A stretch of DNA of 64,000 nt from Heterohyrax brucei (lineage: Eukaryota; Chordata; Mammalia; Hyracoidea; Procaviidae): the NCBI GenBank assembly GCA_028571685.1, contig CM053142.1, forward strand, positions 65,063,296-65,127,295, in the 5' to 3' direction. This document shows positions 10,200 through 19,850 of this stretch, in pieces. Each line of letters opens with the position of its first letter. Position 1 is the stretch's first letter. A program made the position numbers and the translations under genes. The notes beneath the pieces are model-generated. The model had not been told where the DNA came from. It made no database searches and worked only from the letters and a program-made list of their open reading frames with translations.

Positions 10200-10920
10200 C
10201 AGTCTAGGATATCTAGGGTGGCTTGTCCCTGCATCTGTGACTTACCCTAGAATCAAGACCTGAGATTGTCTGTACCTCAGGTAGATGTCACAGCTAGAAA
10301 CTACCACAGGGAATCTCAATCTCTGGCTTTTGCAGAGTGCTCAGCAAGGCCTGAGGCCAAGGCCCTTGAGCCTGGGACGGGAACACTGGTTGCAGATGCA
10401 AGCTTGCAAGAAGTTTTCACATCCTGAACAGGATCAGGAGGCGTGGGAAGTGAGACTTCTGTTCCCTTGAGCTCCCACAAGGCAAAGCCTTTCCGTTATC
10501 TTATAGGCTTCAGCCTAGCCTAAAGGTGCTGGCTAAAGTCTGTCTTGGCCCAGAGTAAATTAGGCCAGAACCAAAGAAAGCACTTGAATCAAAGTGGAAA
10601 ATTAGACACTGTGCAGGAGAAAGCTTTCCTCTCCAAAATATATATGCATCAAAGTGTACCCCTGTCTAGCTGGGACAGGAGCCATCAAAATGCAAATGTG
10701 GGTTTTGAGAATGCTAATGTTGGAAGTGGAGAACAATACTGAGACAGACTTCTTGGGGCCAGGGAGAGGGCCCCAGGGCAGGATGTGGGAGCCGAGTGGG
10801 GGCAGGGATGAAAGGGGTAAGGGAAGCAGGGTGAGAGAGCCTGGAGGAGAGACAGCAGCAGGAGTGGAGAGGTTGAAAAGCTGACCTGGCAAAGGGGAGT
10901 GCTCAAGAGGAGGGGTCAGA
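10200..10920. other. single-copy DNA, no feature recognised
   Basis: GC-moderate sequence without recognised repeats. Overlapping ORFs on both strands at 10545-10906 have no family resemblance and reflect a stop-poor G-rich run. Confidence 0.4.
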
Positions 10921-10925
10921 GGACC

Positions 10926-10960
10926 TGACCGCTAACCGCTGACCGCTGACCACTGACCTG
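10926..10960 (-). promoter_or_regulatory. five 7-bp units resembling stacked DR1 half sites
   Basis: Five tandem heptamers (TGACCGC, TAACCGC, TGACCGC, TGACCAC, TGACCTG). On the minus strand each gives an AGGTCA-like hexamer (AGGTCA, TGGTCA, CGGTCA, CGGTTA, CGGTCA) separated by one base, the DR1 spacing known for RXR, PPAR, HNF4 and COUP-TF binding. Most likely a short tandem repeat that happens to build the motif; binding is not shown. Confidence 0.35.
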
Positions 10961-11224
10961 AGGCTGTGTGTCCAGGAAACAAGGGCCAAAGCAGGGATAT
11001 TTTTCTGAGTGGCAGCCCAGGCGAGCGGAGAGTCAGGATGATCCTAGGGTCCAGACTTGGACTTGAGGTCAGGGCCTGGAGAAACAGACAGAAGGATCTG
11101 TGGCTCTGTAAGACATTCTCTACTCACATAAAACTGGCACATGAGGCAGATAGCGAGAGGCCTTCAAAAGAGAGGCTTGAGTACGGGGTGCTCAGCCAAA
11201 CCCAGGGCTGGTTTCAGATCACCG

Positions 11225-11400
11225 GGAGAGCTGTTTCTCTGAGTTTAAATCCTGACTCTTGTCACTTTAGGGGAGTTGCTTTCTCTCTCTGTGCTTCACT
11301 TTCGTATCTGTGCAATGGAGATCGCTAGTGGCTGGGAAGACCAAATAAGTTAAAATAGTGTCTGGCACAGAGTAAACGATTTGTGCATGGATGTTTGTTG
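11225..11400 (+). mobile_element. MIR SINE
   Basis: MIR order: AAATCCTGACTCTTGTCAC, TGCTTCACTTTCGTATCTG, GCAATGGAGATCG, and TGTCTGGCACAGAGTAAACG at the end. Confidence 0.65.
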
Positions 11401-11447
11401 TTACTGTAGATGAAGAGGTTAAGACTCAGAACCAGTTAATGTGTGCA

Positions 11448-11550
11448 ACTCTGTTGCTAGCAGCCATGGAGTCAGCCCCACTCATGGTGTCCCCAGATAT
11501 TACAGAGGAAAACTGTACCATAACACTTTCTTGGCCATAATCTTTATGGA
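11448..11550 (-). mobile_element. AfroSINE-type SINE fragment (long subtype)
   Basis: Reads on minus: tail block GCCATGGAGTCAGCCCC, CAGAGGAAAACTGTACCATA, and CTTGGCCATAATCTTTATGG, the long-subtype middle. The head is missing. Confidence 0.55.
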
Positions 11551-11779
11551 AGTGAAAGAGAGTTGGTAAAAACAACCGGGCCCTCATACCTATGGTCATG
11601 TTTCTTAGCACACACTGGTGAATTTGTTAGTGACAAGTTTCTTATTTGTTCCTTCCTTGTCCCTCTTACGCTGTTGTTCTTTCAAGAAACCAGATGCCAA
11701 GTGTGGGCAAGTTTGAACCAGAGGTGGTCATCACCTGACCTTCCACTGGGGACAAAAGTGAGCTGGGACCCACTCTGAG

Positions 11780-12060
11780 TATTTGAACTGGTGTCTAAGA
11801 CGTAAGGCCAATGCTGAGCATGCTCAGCAAGGCGACAGTGACTCCACCTTGTGGAAGATAGGGAGCACACCTCATGAATATGGATAACCTGATTACCACA
11901 GCCCCCACATATGAATCCCCACTTAACTACCCTAGACAATTTGGAGAGGCTCTGTCCCCGACTGACTCCTTTTACTTGTTACAAGTAAAATAAACCTGCC
12001 AAAGTTACAGCCAACTGTCTTCCTTGCTGTTCTTACTTTGGAAAAGACAAAGACCTTTTG
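11780..12060 (+). mobile_element. possible old LTR fragment
   Basis: The segment has LTR-like traits: CTCTGTCCCCGACTGACTCC followed by an AATAAA polyadenylation signal near 11988 and a pyrimidine-rich stretch. Two perfect palindromes lie in it (11812-11829; 11970-11990). No terminal repeat, matching partner or duplication was found, so this is a weak call. Confidence 0.25.
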
Positions 12061-12139
12061 TGTCTCCTGGAAATTAGTAACAGAAGCAGCTCACCAGGCC
12101 TTTCTTGTGCAGGGCTGCAGGATAGGTTTGAACCACTGT

Positions 12140-12235
12140 GCAGCTCTAGGTAGCAAGAAAGTGGTGGATATTAGATTTTAATTCAAATCCGTCAGACTCC
12201 AATATCTATGCCAGTACACCATGCCACACTATCTG
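12140..12235 (-). mobile_element. MIR SINE fragment
   Basis: Antisense MIR head: AATTCAAATCCGTCAGACTC, then CTATGCCAGTACACCATGCC. Confidence 0.5.
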
Positions 12236-12485
12236 CCCATCCTGATAGGTGTGTGAACTGACTTACACAGAGAACATGCACCCAGAGATAGGCTCTGGGG
12301 TCCCAGAGAGGTAGAAGAATAGCCAAAATTGTGAAGCTAAGAGCCAGTCCAAAAGTGGAAGCCTTGGGCTTGTGAGAGACAAAGGTAGAAAGTAATCAAT
12401 GATAGGTATAGGTGGGTTTTACAGGGCAAGGAAGTGTTTGTTTTGTTTTGAGGCTTGTTCACTCACCAAGTGTAGGCAGTGCCCA

Positions 12486-12642
12486 TTACTACTCATTGCA
12501 GTCGAGTATATTCCAACTCATAGCGACTCTGCAGGACAGAGTGCCCCACAGTGTTTCCAAGAAGAGGCTAGCAGATGTGAACCACTGACTTTCTTGGCTG
12601 GCAGGCAAGCACTTAACTAGGTACACCACCAGAGCTCTGGCC
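12486..12642 (-). mobile_element. AfroSINE-type SINE, full length
   Basis: CATTGCAGTCGAGTATATTCC tail, ACTCATAGCGACTCTGCAGG, and the head end CACTTAACTAGGTACACCAC. Confidence 0.85.
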
Positions 12643-12689
12643 CCTGATAAAAGCCCAATAAATCATTGTTGCATGACTCAGTTTCCCCA

Positions 12690-12790
12690 TCTAGACTGTA
12701 AGTTGCTGGAAGGCAAGGATTTGTGTCCTGCATTTGCTTTGCATTCTCCAGGGCCTTGTACAGCTCTTGATAAGTGGTTGTTAGACAAGT
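12690..12790 (+). mobile_element. L2 LINE 3' end
   Basis: AGACTGTAAGTTGCTGGAAG, GCAAGGATTTGTGTCC and CCAGGGCCTTGTACAG follow the L2 3' terminal pattern. Confidence 0.5.
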
Positions 12791-13286
12791 TCATTCGCTA
12801 ATGCCAGCCCTTTTGCTAAACCCTGGGAATACACAGATGAATATGATAATGTTCCTTGCCCTTGGGTAACTCCTCCTAGTCTGGTGAATAAATAAAGGAA
12901 AGAATGAATGGAAACTAGGGGAAGGGCCATGCCATTCTGCTAATTTTGTTATGAACTGGTAGATAGCACGGAGATATCCCCTCAGATAGCCAGCTTTCTT
13001 CCTGGCCACTCACATGCCTGGTTACATTTAAAGTTCATAAGAGGCTACCATCTGGGTGTCAGAGCTCTACATGAATGTGTCTTTTAGAGACAAAAGTGAT
13101 ACTACCCACCCACTTTCTCCTCCTCACACTCCAGCTTCAGAGAGCAATGTATAGATGCCCTGAATTACTCCCTTGTTCAGGACCAAGGACTGTCTGAAGT
13201 AGCAGGAGCCAGAAGGCTGGGGAAGCTGAGATTTTCCTTGTGTGAAGTCCCCTGCTGAATCACTTGAAATTCCTAACACAGAAAAA

Positions 13287-13492
13287 AAATCAGTTGCCAT
13301 GGAGTCAATACCAAATTCATGGTGACCCTATGCATGTCAGAGTATTACTGTGCTCCAATAATTGACATTTTTTCAGAAACAGTTTGCCACGCCTTTCTTC
13401 CGAGGTGCCTCTGGGCAGGCTCAAACTTCCAATCTTTTGTTTAGCAGTGGAGCATTTTAATAACTGGCACCATCTAGGGACTCCTCCCTAGC
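13287..13492 (-). mobile_element. AfroSINE-type SINE, ~205-bp subtype
   Basis: A distinct subtype on the minus strand: CAGTTGCCATGGAGTCAATA, TGTCAGAGTATTACTGTGCT, and the diagnostic CTTTCTTCCGAGGTGCCTCT before ACCATCTAGGGACTCC. Confidence 0.8.
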
Positions 13493-13499
13493 TCGGAAA

Positions 13500-14100
13500 A
13501 GACAGCCAAATGAGTTGCATGGCTCAGAGCTACACAAAGCTCTGCCTTTTCTGATGGAGACACCTCCCCTCAGAGGTCATGAGAAGGGTTCAGCGAAAAA
13601 GCTGACTCTTGCAAAGGAGGGCAGCTTTTAAAAACATTCAAGAAGGCGCATGTTCTTGCACATCTCAGCGCAAGGTTCGTTTCTATGGGGTTAACCTCAA
13701 GGGACAGGTGTTGCATTCCCTCTTCGGTACAAGCAACACAGTCTGAGGCAGCCACGTGGAAGGAGGAGAAACTGAAAGTGAAACAGACCGGTGCCTTTCT
13801 AGGGCTCAGGCTGAGCAGAAAGCAGAAGAGGGCAAGATTGGCTGGGGGCCTCCGAGTAGTGACTGGCAGGACTTGAATGAAATAGGGCTGCATGCTAAGG
13901 GGCCTTGTGAGGACAGGGAAAATGGCCTCATATGGCACATCCCCACAAACTTGGCCCGCAGTCAAAGTTCACACAGGAGGCTCTGCACCTCCACTGTGTT
14001 AACTACAAAGGGAGCCAAATAACCAGGAACCTTCTCTGCCTTGGAGAGCTAGCCCAAGGGAAATGCCAAGACACCCTGCAAAGGACAGCCCAAGGAGGTA
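13500..14100. other. single-copy DNA containing the ISRE-like site
   Basis: No repeat recognised. A 131-codon minus-strand ORF (13570-13965) and overlapping plus-strand ORFs have no family resemblance. Confidence 0.35.
13753..13784 (+). promoter_or_regulatory. E-box plus ISRE-like triple GAAA element
   Basis: CACGTG (13753-13758) is followed 9 bases later by GAAACTGAAAGTGAAAC (13768-13784). Three GAAA units spaced by two bases match the interferon-stimulated response element that IRF factors and ISGF3 bind. It lies outside recognised repeats. No nearby exon was found; a role as enhancer or promoter site is inference. Confidence 0.45.
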
Positions 14101-14140
14101 AGGATATACAAGATCTGACAATTAAGTCTGTGAACTTAAT

Positions 14141-14221
14141 TGTTGTAAGTGCTACATACCTCTTTGCTAAATATCATTAATTGTTATAAGTGCTTCATAT
14201 CTCTTTGCTTAATATCATTAC
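14141..14221 (+). repeat. 41-bp tandem duplication inside the mariner
   Basis: Two near-identical adjacent units begin TTGTTGTAAGTGCTACATAC and TTGTTATAAGTGCTTCATAT, and both end in TATCATTA. It lies just inside the left terminal repeat. Confidence 0.8.
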
Positions 14222-14455
14222 TGTCACCTTTGCAGTACCCCCTTGGACTAGCCAGTGCCTAGTGCACCCTTCAAAAAATTTTAGAACTCTTTGTGGAATG
14301 GCCATTCTGCATGGTGGCACAGAGGCAGGTCCATGAACTTAATTGTATAGTTGTCTATGAGGGAGTTTTTAGCCAGTAAATAAATAACTGTTGGAACACC
14401 CACCCTACTCACTTGATCTGTCCCCCAGTGACTTTTTTCTTTACCCAAAGATAAG

Positions 14456-14480
14456 CCAAAGCCAAGTGCCGTTGAGTCGG
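14456..14480 (-). mobile_element. 25-bp micro-insertion (SINE/RTE-tail type), copy A
   Basis: Flanked by a perfect 14-bp direct repeat TACCCAAAGATAAG (14442-14455 and 14481-14494). The 25 bases between carry, on the minus strand, CCGACTCAACGGCACTTGGC. The second mariner copy at 39070-39110 shows the unfilled site (TTTATTCAAAGATAAAGG), so the insertion is real. It splits the transposase remnant just behind the DFFLF codons. Confidence 0.85.
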
Positions 14481-15029
14481 TACCCAAAGATAAGGAAAGA
14501 CATTTTGATGATATTCAGCACATCAAAAGTAATAGAATGATGACTCTGTTGGCCATTCCAGAAAAAAAGAGTTTCAAAATTGTTTTGAAGGGTGGACTAG
14601 ACACTGTTGTCAGTGCATAGCTTCCCAAGTGGAGTTCTTCAAAGGTGACCATAGTGATATTCAGCTGTGAGGTATGTAGCACCTTTTCTAGGGTAAGTTC
14701 ACAAACTTAATTGGCAGTCCTTGTGTGATGACTGACAGGAAGAGAAAGAGGGAGAAAGGACAGATGCACTTCTAACACATGTTGCCCTATGGATTCCCAT
14801 CCATATTCCACAGTAAGAATGAGCATCAGCAGACACGGACCCAATCTCAAGGGATGTTGGTAGATGTGGGAAGGGCTAGGTTTTAGGACCTTACATATAC
14901 TTTTTACTAGGAAAACATGGGGAAAGATAAGCAAACTGGCTTTTGAAGAAGTTCCATGTTGATGTTCTCTTCAGTCTAACAACTTCTCTCTCATCATCAT
15001 CATTGAAGTCCAAGCTCCCATCATCTCTT

Positions 15030-15269
15030 TTTCTTTTTTTTAATAATACTTGACGATGATTTTTTAATGAAAGTTTACACAGCAAATTAGGTCCCCATTT
15101 GACAATTTCTACACAAATTGTTCAGTGACATTAATATGTTTTTCACAAGGTGTTACCATTCTATTTAATTGCATTCTGGTTCTCTTGCTTCCACTACTTC
15201 AGTTTCCTAGACCCCTTACTGTCTCATTTTTGCTTTACTTGTTGACCTTTTGGTCCCATATAGGAGAAT
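15030..15269 (-). mobile_element. L1 3'UTR insertion, 5'-truncated, with 14-bp duplication
   Basis: Direct repeats TCCCATCATCTCTT flank it exactly (15016-15029, 15270-15283). On the minus strand it ends ...TGTAAACTTTCATTAAAAAA and an A-rich tail. Same family as 50664-51390. It interrupts L2 sequence. Confidence 0.85.
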
Positions 15270-15283
15270 TCCCATCATCTCTT

Positions 15284-15720
15284 CCCTTGGACCACCGCAC
15301 ATCTTCTTGCTTTGACTCTGAACTCTTTCCTCTGCCTCCATTTAATTTGTATCCCATGCATCAGGTACTAATATATAAAAAATACAAGCTGGACTGTATC
15401 ACCCTTCAGCTTAAAATACTCCGATGCCTTCCTATCACTCTTAGGATCCTGACTGAAATCCTGAAAGGCCTTGCATGACTGGTCCTATCCCTCTTCTGCT
15501 ATCTCTCTCCTCCAGCTAGGCTGGCTTTCCCTGGTTCCTGGAATGGTCAGCCTCCCTCCTGCCACAGGGCTTTTGCACATGTATGCCAATCACCCTTTAA
15601 TGCTCAGTTCAGTTTCAAATACATGCATTTTTTGGGATTGATCCATGATTGTTTAATTGGCTTGACTGATGGATTGATCAGTCTTTTCCCCATTGAATGA
15701 TAAGTTCTCTCAGGACAGAA
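15284..15720 (+). mobile_element. L2 LINE 3' portion
   Basis: GATGCCTTCCTATCACTCTT, GCCACAGGGCTTTTGCACAT and ATGATAAGTTCTCTCAGGAC follow the L2 3' consensus order. The insertion at 15030-15269 split it. Confidence 0.6.
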
Positions 15721-15771
15721 ACCTCAGCTAGTAACGCTCTTTATTGCAGTCCCTGTGACAGACAGCAGCTT

Positions 15772-15880
15772 GGGGAGGGAGGGAGGGAAGAAAAGGGAGG
15801 AAAGAAAGAAAGGAGGGAGGGAGGTTAGGAGAAAGGAAAAGGGAGGGGGAGGGAGAGAGTAAGGAAGGAAAGGAAGAAAA
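15772..15880 (+). repeat. purine-rich GGGA/GGAAA simple repeat
   Basis: A polypurine run of GGGA, GGAA and GAAA units just upstream of an AfroSINE. Confidence 0.9.
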
Positions 15881-15881
15881 A

Positions 15882-16040
15882 CATGCATTGCCATCCAGTG
15901 GATTCAGGATTCTGACTCATAGTGACCCTGTAAGGCAGATACCTGTCCCATAGGGTTTCCAAGGAGCACCTGGTAGAATGAAACTGCTAACCTTTTGGTT
16001 AGCACACATAGCTCTTAACTACTACACCACTGGGGTTTCT
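15882..16040 (-). mobile_element. AfroSINE-type SINE, full length
   Basis: CATTGCCATCCAGTGGATTC tail, CTGACTCATAGTGACCCTG, and the head end ACTACACCACTGGGGTTTC. Confidence 0.9.
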
Positions 16041-16232
16041 TCAAGCTTGCTGCATAGCTGATGTTTAGAAGATATTTGTTGAAAAAGTGAAGGAATGAAG
16101 TATTGGAGCCAGTTCTTCAACTCACAGATACTTTGTAACTAGAAAGATCTTAGAAGTCATTCAGGCCTGGTGAGGAGCTTCAGGCTTGGAAGAGCAGTGA
16201 CTTGTCAGAGATCACATGGTTTGCATCAACGG

Positions 16233-16290
16233 AGAGGGTCACTATAAGTTAGAATCTACTCAGCAGCGATGGGTTGGGTTTGGTCTTACC
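16233..16290 (+). mobile_element. 5'-truncated AfroSINE tail
   Basis: Only GGGTCACTATAAGTTAGAAT, CTACTCAGCAGCGATGGG and a TTGGGTTTGG tail remain, about 58 bp. Confidence 0.75.
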
Positions 16291-16749
16291 TTCTTCCCCA
16301 TGTTGTTCAGATTCAGCCACCTGGTGGTGATTGTGGAGGTGACTGCAGGGTCAGTTTCTAGATCACAGCTGAGAGAATGATACCCAGAAGACTCTCCTGT
16401 TAACGCATAATGCTTCCCTGCTTCAGGATCCATCTTCCTTAGAAATAGCCATAATTGACTCCAAGACATCATTGCTAATTCAAAGAAACAACAGCATAAT
16501 TTTTTTTAGAAAACTACTTCCTCCAAGTTTAGGAATATATTCTTCAGTTCAATTTTTTTTTTTAAGTAGGCTGAGTCTATCACATAACAGAATAAATGCC
16601 AAGACAAACAAAACATCAGTGCAGAGACCAATTTTTGCTACTAAATGGACACACTAGGTACTGCTCTTTGGTAGGGAAGGCTGCAAGTCGTGTTTTCCAG
16701 GTTCACATTCACCAGTAAGCATCAAAAAGACAACTGTCTCGTTTACCAT

Positions 16750-16805
16750 TATACTGTCTGGTTTATAATAAGTGCTCAATAAATATTCATTGAATGAATA
16801 AATGA
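16750..16805 (+). mobile_element. L2 LINE 3' terminus
   Basis: AAGTGCTCAATAAATATTCA followed by TTGAATGAATAAATGAATGG is the usual L2 end with its ATGAA tail. Confidence 0.65.
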
Positions 16806-17011
16806 ATGGAACTTTTATTGGAGTGGAAAGAGTCTGAGTGGCAGGGGCAAAATCACAGGACTAAAGTGGCTAGACCCCTCTGTTTCAGCATTTCCTGCCA
16901 GACCTATTCGGAAGTTCCATTATTGTATAATAGAATTGCACAACAGAAACAGAGAACTAGAGACAGGTTCTAACACTTCTTGACTACTTGAATGTAGGTA
17001 AATTACCTAAC

Positions 17012-17370
17012 AGCACTGGTGGTATTGTGGTAGAAATCTCATCTTCATGCTGGCACCTGGGTTTAACTCCCAGTCAATGCACCTTAGGCGCAGCCACCAC
17101 CCCGCTGTCAGTGGAGGCTTACTTGTTGCTATGATGCAGAACAGTTTTCAGCGGAGCTCCCAGATTAAGACGAATTAGGAAGAAAGGCCTGACAATCAAT
17201 TTCCAAAAATTAGCCAGTGAAATCCTGTGGATCACAACAGTTCTGTCTGCAAATGATCACGCAAACGGTATAGGAACAGAATTTTGTTCTGTTAGGCGTG
17301 CGGTGGGAGTAGAAGTCACTCCGAGTCAGTGGCTGACTTGATGGTAGCTTATAACAATAACAACAACAAA
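17012..17370 (+). mobile_element. tRNA-Gly-headed SINE with RTE body and tail, copy 1
   Basis: The head GCACTGGTGGTATTGTGGTA ... GGTTTAACTCCCAGTCAATG resembles tRNA-Gly (A and B box positions). The body (CAGTTTTCAGCGGAGCTCCC ... TTAGCCAGTGAAATCC) matches the RTE 5' region at 38340-38440. The tail (GAGTCAGTGGCTGACTTGATGGTAGC-like, then AACAACAACAA) matches the RTE 3' end. RTE machinery in trans is the likely mobiliser. Confidence 0.85.
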
Positions 17371-17590
17371 GTGACCTAGACTGTCTGAACTTATAGGGCC
17401 CTATGAAGCGGGCCTAATAGTTTTTCATTTGCCTGAAGATAACTATTAATGAATTCAGCCTAACATTTGTGACGTGTGCTGGGGATGTAGTACAAGACAA
17501 AAGTGGAAAATTGTTCAGCGCTGAGCAGCAAGAATCAAATCTCAACGCACCTCCCAGTGCTGAGAATAGACTCAGAACCTTACACTCGTC

Positions 17591-17640
17591 TGAAAACCAA
17601 AACCAAACCCATTGCCATCAAGTCAACTCTGACTCGTGCA
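17591..17640 (-). mobile_element. ~50-bp 5'-truncated AfroSINE
   Basis: AACCAAAACCAAACCCATTG then CCATCAAGTCAACTCTGACT: only the 3' end in minus orientation. No clear duplication. Confidence 0.8.
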
Positions 17641-18119
17641 TAATTGGGCTTGTGCCTCTCATTTTAGAAATGAGAAAAAATGAGAACAACAACGTAAAGA
17701 GACCTAGCCAGGGTCACACATAAATGTAGGTGTGAACAGGGCATTAGTTTGGACTCCTCTTTCTGCCACATACTTCACTGTTTATGAGTCAGTCTGTGGT
17801 TCCTCTCGCCTTCTGCAATTGGGGTGTAACTGAGAAATGACAAGTGGGTAGTTGAATTTTGAAGCAGCCCACCCTGAAAATGGATTGTCCTGGAGCTTAT
17901 AGGACACGGTCCTGGGAAACTGAGGAAAGGAGCACCTCGTACAGGGACGCAGAGAGCGCTCTCTGCAAGGCCAGGTGAGGAGACTCCCGCAGTTCGCAGC
18001 CAGCTCCCCACCCTCTTACTCTGGACTGGAATGGAAATCAGGAGCTCCAAGGCCCTGAGGCAGCCTCCTCTGTAGGTGGCTCAGCCTCGTCTTTTCATTT
18101 CCCTTCTGGGCTTTACCTC

Positions 18120-18760
18120 CCTAAACAAACAGCCGGAGCCTCCCACCCGCGTAACACCGCACCCCCATGCTCCCCATAGCTTTAACCCCGCTCCCCGCCC
18201 CCGGGACAGGAAACAAGCAGTGACAGCTACCAGCCCGCACCTCCCTTTTGGATCCCAGGCTAGCAACCCAGCACCGCTGCGCTCCGATTGGCTAAACCTG
18301 GAGTAAACGGTGCAGCGCTCCTCCAATCGGGAGCCCGAGTCGGCCGGGCGCGCCGGGAGTTCTCGCGCTGCCGGGAGGCGGTGGGGAGCGAGGTTTTACA
18401 TGCCTGTGGTATTTGCTCAGAGGGGCATGACCACTTTGGGCAAGTCTTTAAATGTGAGTCAGCTTTCGGCCGATCCCTGGGAAAAATTCCTTCGGTGTTG
18501 TCAGGCAGGGCTTGCTAACTGCAGCTTTTATTTATTTATTTAGAAAAAAAAAAAAAAACACAGTTCAAAAGGGATAATCTCAGTGAATGGGGAAAGGCAT
18601 TCGGACCCTGTCTCCGGCTCCTCTGTGAAGAAGCCGCGGGCGGGGTTCGGAGGGGCCAAGCCACCTCAGCCCTGGGGCGGGCCTGAGGGGGGACAGAGCT
18701 CCGAGGTGCAGGCTCCCAGGAGAGCTGATTTTCAGGAGCCAGGGCCCCTGAGGACGTCTA
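18120..18760. promoter_or_regulatory. CpG-island promoter candidate
   Basis: About 21 CpG dinucleotides in 18181-18400 by eye, and about 9 more in 18600-18760, while the flanks are CpG-poor. It carries an inverted CCAAT box ATTGG (18287-18291), a direct CCAAT box (18323-18327) 36 bp on, GC boxes at 18193-18202, 18638-18645 and 18674-18681, and TTCTCGCGCTGCCGGGAG near 18359. Inverted plus direct CCAAT is a common NF-Y layout in TATA-less promoters. No TATA is evident. An A-run at 18544-18557 divides the island. No first exon was recognised on either strand, so the gene served, and the direction, are unknown. Confidence 0.6.
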
Positions 18761-18879
18761 GTGTGCAGTGTGAATGGTGCCTGCTGGAGTTGTGCAGCAT
18801 ACCTTGCTTAACGTGGGAAATACTTGCTCCCCTTCTTCCCTTTATGCCCTTAGCTGCCTCTGTCCCACTGTGGTTCTAG

Positions 18880-18990
18880 TCTTGGCTCCACTTAGTACGT
18901 GTGTAATTTTAGGTAACCTCTCCACCTCTCTAAGCTTCAGTTTCCTCATTGGCAAAGTGAAAGGCGGACAGTAGAGGAAGGTAACTGATC
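18880..18990 (+). mobile_element. MIR SINE
   Basis: GTCTTGGCTCCACTTAGTAC, GTGTGTAATTTTAGGTAACC and CTTCAGTTTCCTCATTGGC follow the MIR order. Confidence 0.65.
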
Positions 18991-19029
18991 TGGAAGCGTG
19001 GAAACTCGAGGTGTTTTCCTAGCTGATTC

Positions 19030-19120
19030 TTCCTTACTTGCTTGGGCAAGTCACTTCTGCACTCTGAGCCTCAGTTTCCACATCTGTAGGATGAGGGAGT
19101 TAGCATATAAGAGCCCTCAG
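19030..19120 (+). mobile_element. MIR SINE fragment
   Basis: CTTGGGCAAGTCACTTCTGC, CTGAGCCTCAGTTTCCACAT and CTGTAGGATGAGGG form the MIR core. Confidence 0.65.
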
Positions 19121-19689
19121 GGGACTTTCACTTCAATTAATGTAGTTCTGTCCGGCCATCTCTATCACCCCCTCCTGGGACTTGGGCCACTGGAGTAGAC
19201 AAAGCTCTGTGACTTGCCAGCTTACCCAGGCTCAATTCGATAGATGCTCAGCTTTCATTCCCCACACATCATCTCAAGACAATTCCAACAGAAAGGACTG
19301 GGAGTACTGAGGAGGAAAAAAAAAAAAAAAAAGACTGAAAAGGCCCAAGACTAAGGGAAATAAGCAAGGACTGGAGGGATTTATGTGCGATTTGATTTTA
19401 AATGAACATCTTTTGCAAAAGAAGGGGCAATTTGGCCCCTGTTACCGGTGAGTTAATAGTTTAGGCACTCTTGGTAATAGAGTTGCAATACTGTGAAGAC
19501 AGATTAGCTCAGATGGCAGTGAATTACAAGAAGAGTTGCCTAGAGAGAGGCTGTAGAATCTCTGGCTGGTAATCTTTTAAGGATATGGTAAGCGTCATAC
19601 TACTGTCTTTGAGATGCCTTGACACCCAGGATGAATGTAACCTTTAGAACCTTCTGAATAACCAGAACCTCCTGTATGTGTGAAAAGTG

Positions 19690-19850
19690 TGGTTTGATGA
19701 AAAGAGCATTGCACGCTGCTACTAATTCAGTGAAGTGACTTTGGGCAAGTCACCTACCTGTTCTCAGACTCCTTTTCAAGAGGGATTAAACTAATTGACC
19801 TCTAAAAGTCCCATCCAGGTTTGATATACCATGATTAAATGGAATAATGT
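19690..19850 (+). mobile_element. MIR SINE
   Basis: GTGACTTTGGGCAAGTCACC and the following TTCTCAGACTCC, then TTGACCTCTAAAAGTCCC, as in MIR 3' parts. Confidence 0.5.

Larger units (their letters stand above)
14109..14723 (+). mobile_element. mariner-type DNA transposon, internally deleted
   Basis: Terminal inverted repeats pair: the left end CAAGATCTGACAATTAAG and the right end ...TTAATTGGCAGTCCTTG agree over most of ~30 bases. A TA precedes the left end (14107-14108). Inside, codons for DLSPSDFF (14415-14438) and an EFQNCFEGW-like stretch are the C-terminal part of a mariner transposase, including the block with the third catalytic aspartate. At 615 bp it is about half a full mariner, so the N-terminal helix-turn-helix and first catalytic residues are largely gone. 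Frames are broken; it is inactive. Confidence 0.85.

Noticed and set aside
13570-13965. 131-codon minus-strand ORF
   Set aside because: No domain, no conservation test possible, codon use looks random; overlapping plus-strand ORFs are equally long.
18583-18879. 98-codon ORF in the CpG island
   Set aside because: CpG-rich DNA has few stop codons; no recognisable domain, and the ORF runs on into ordinary sequence and the edge of a MIR.
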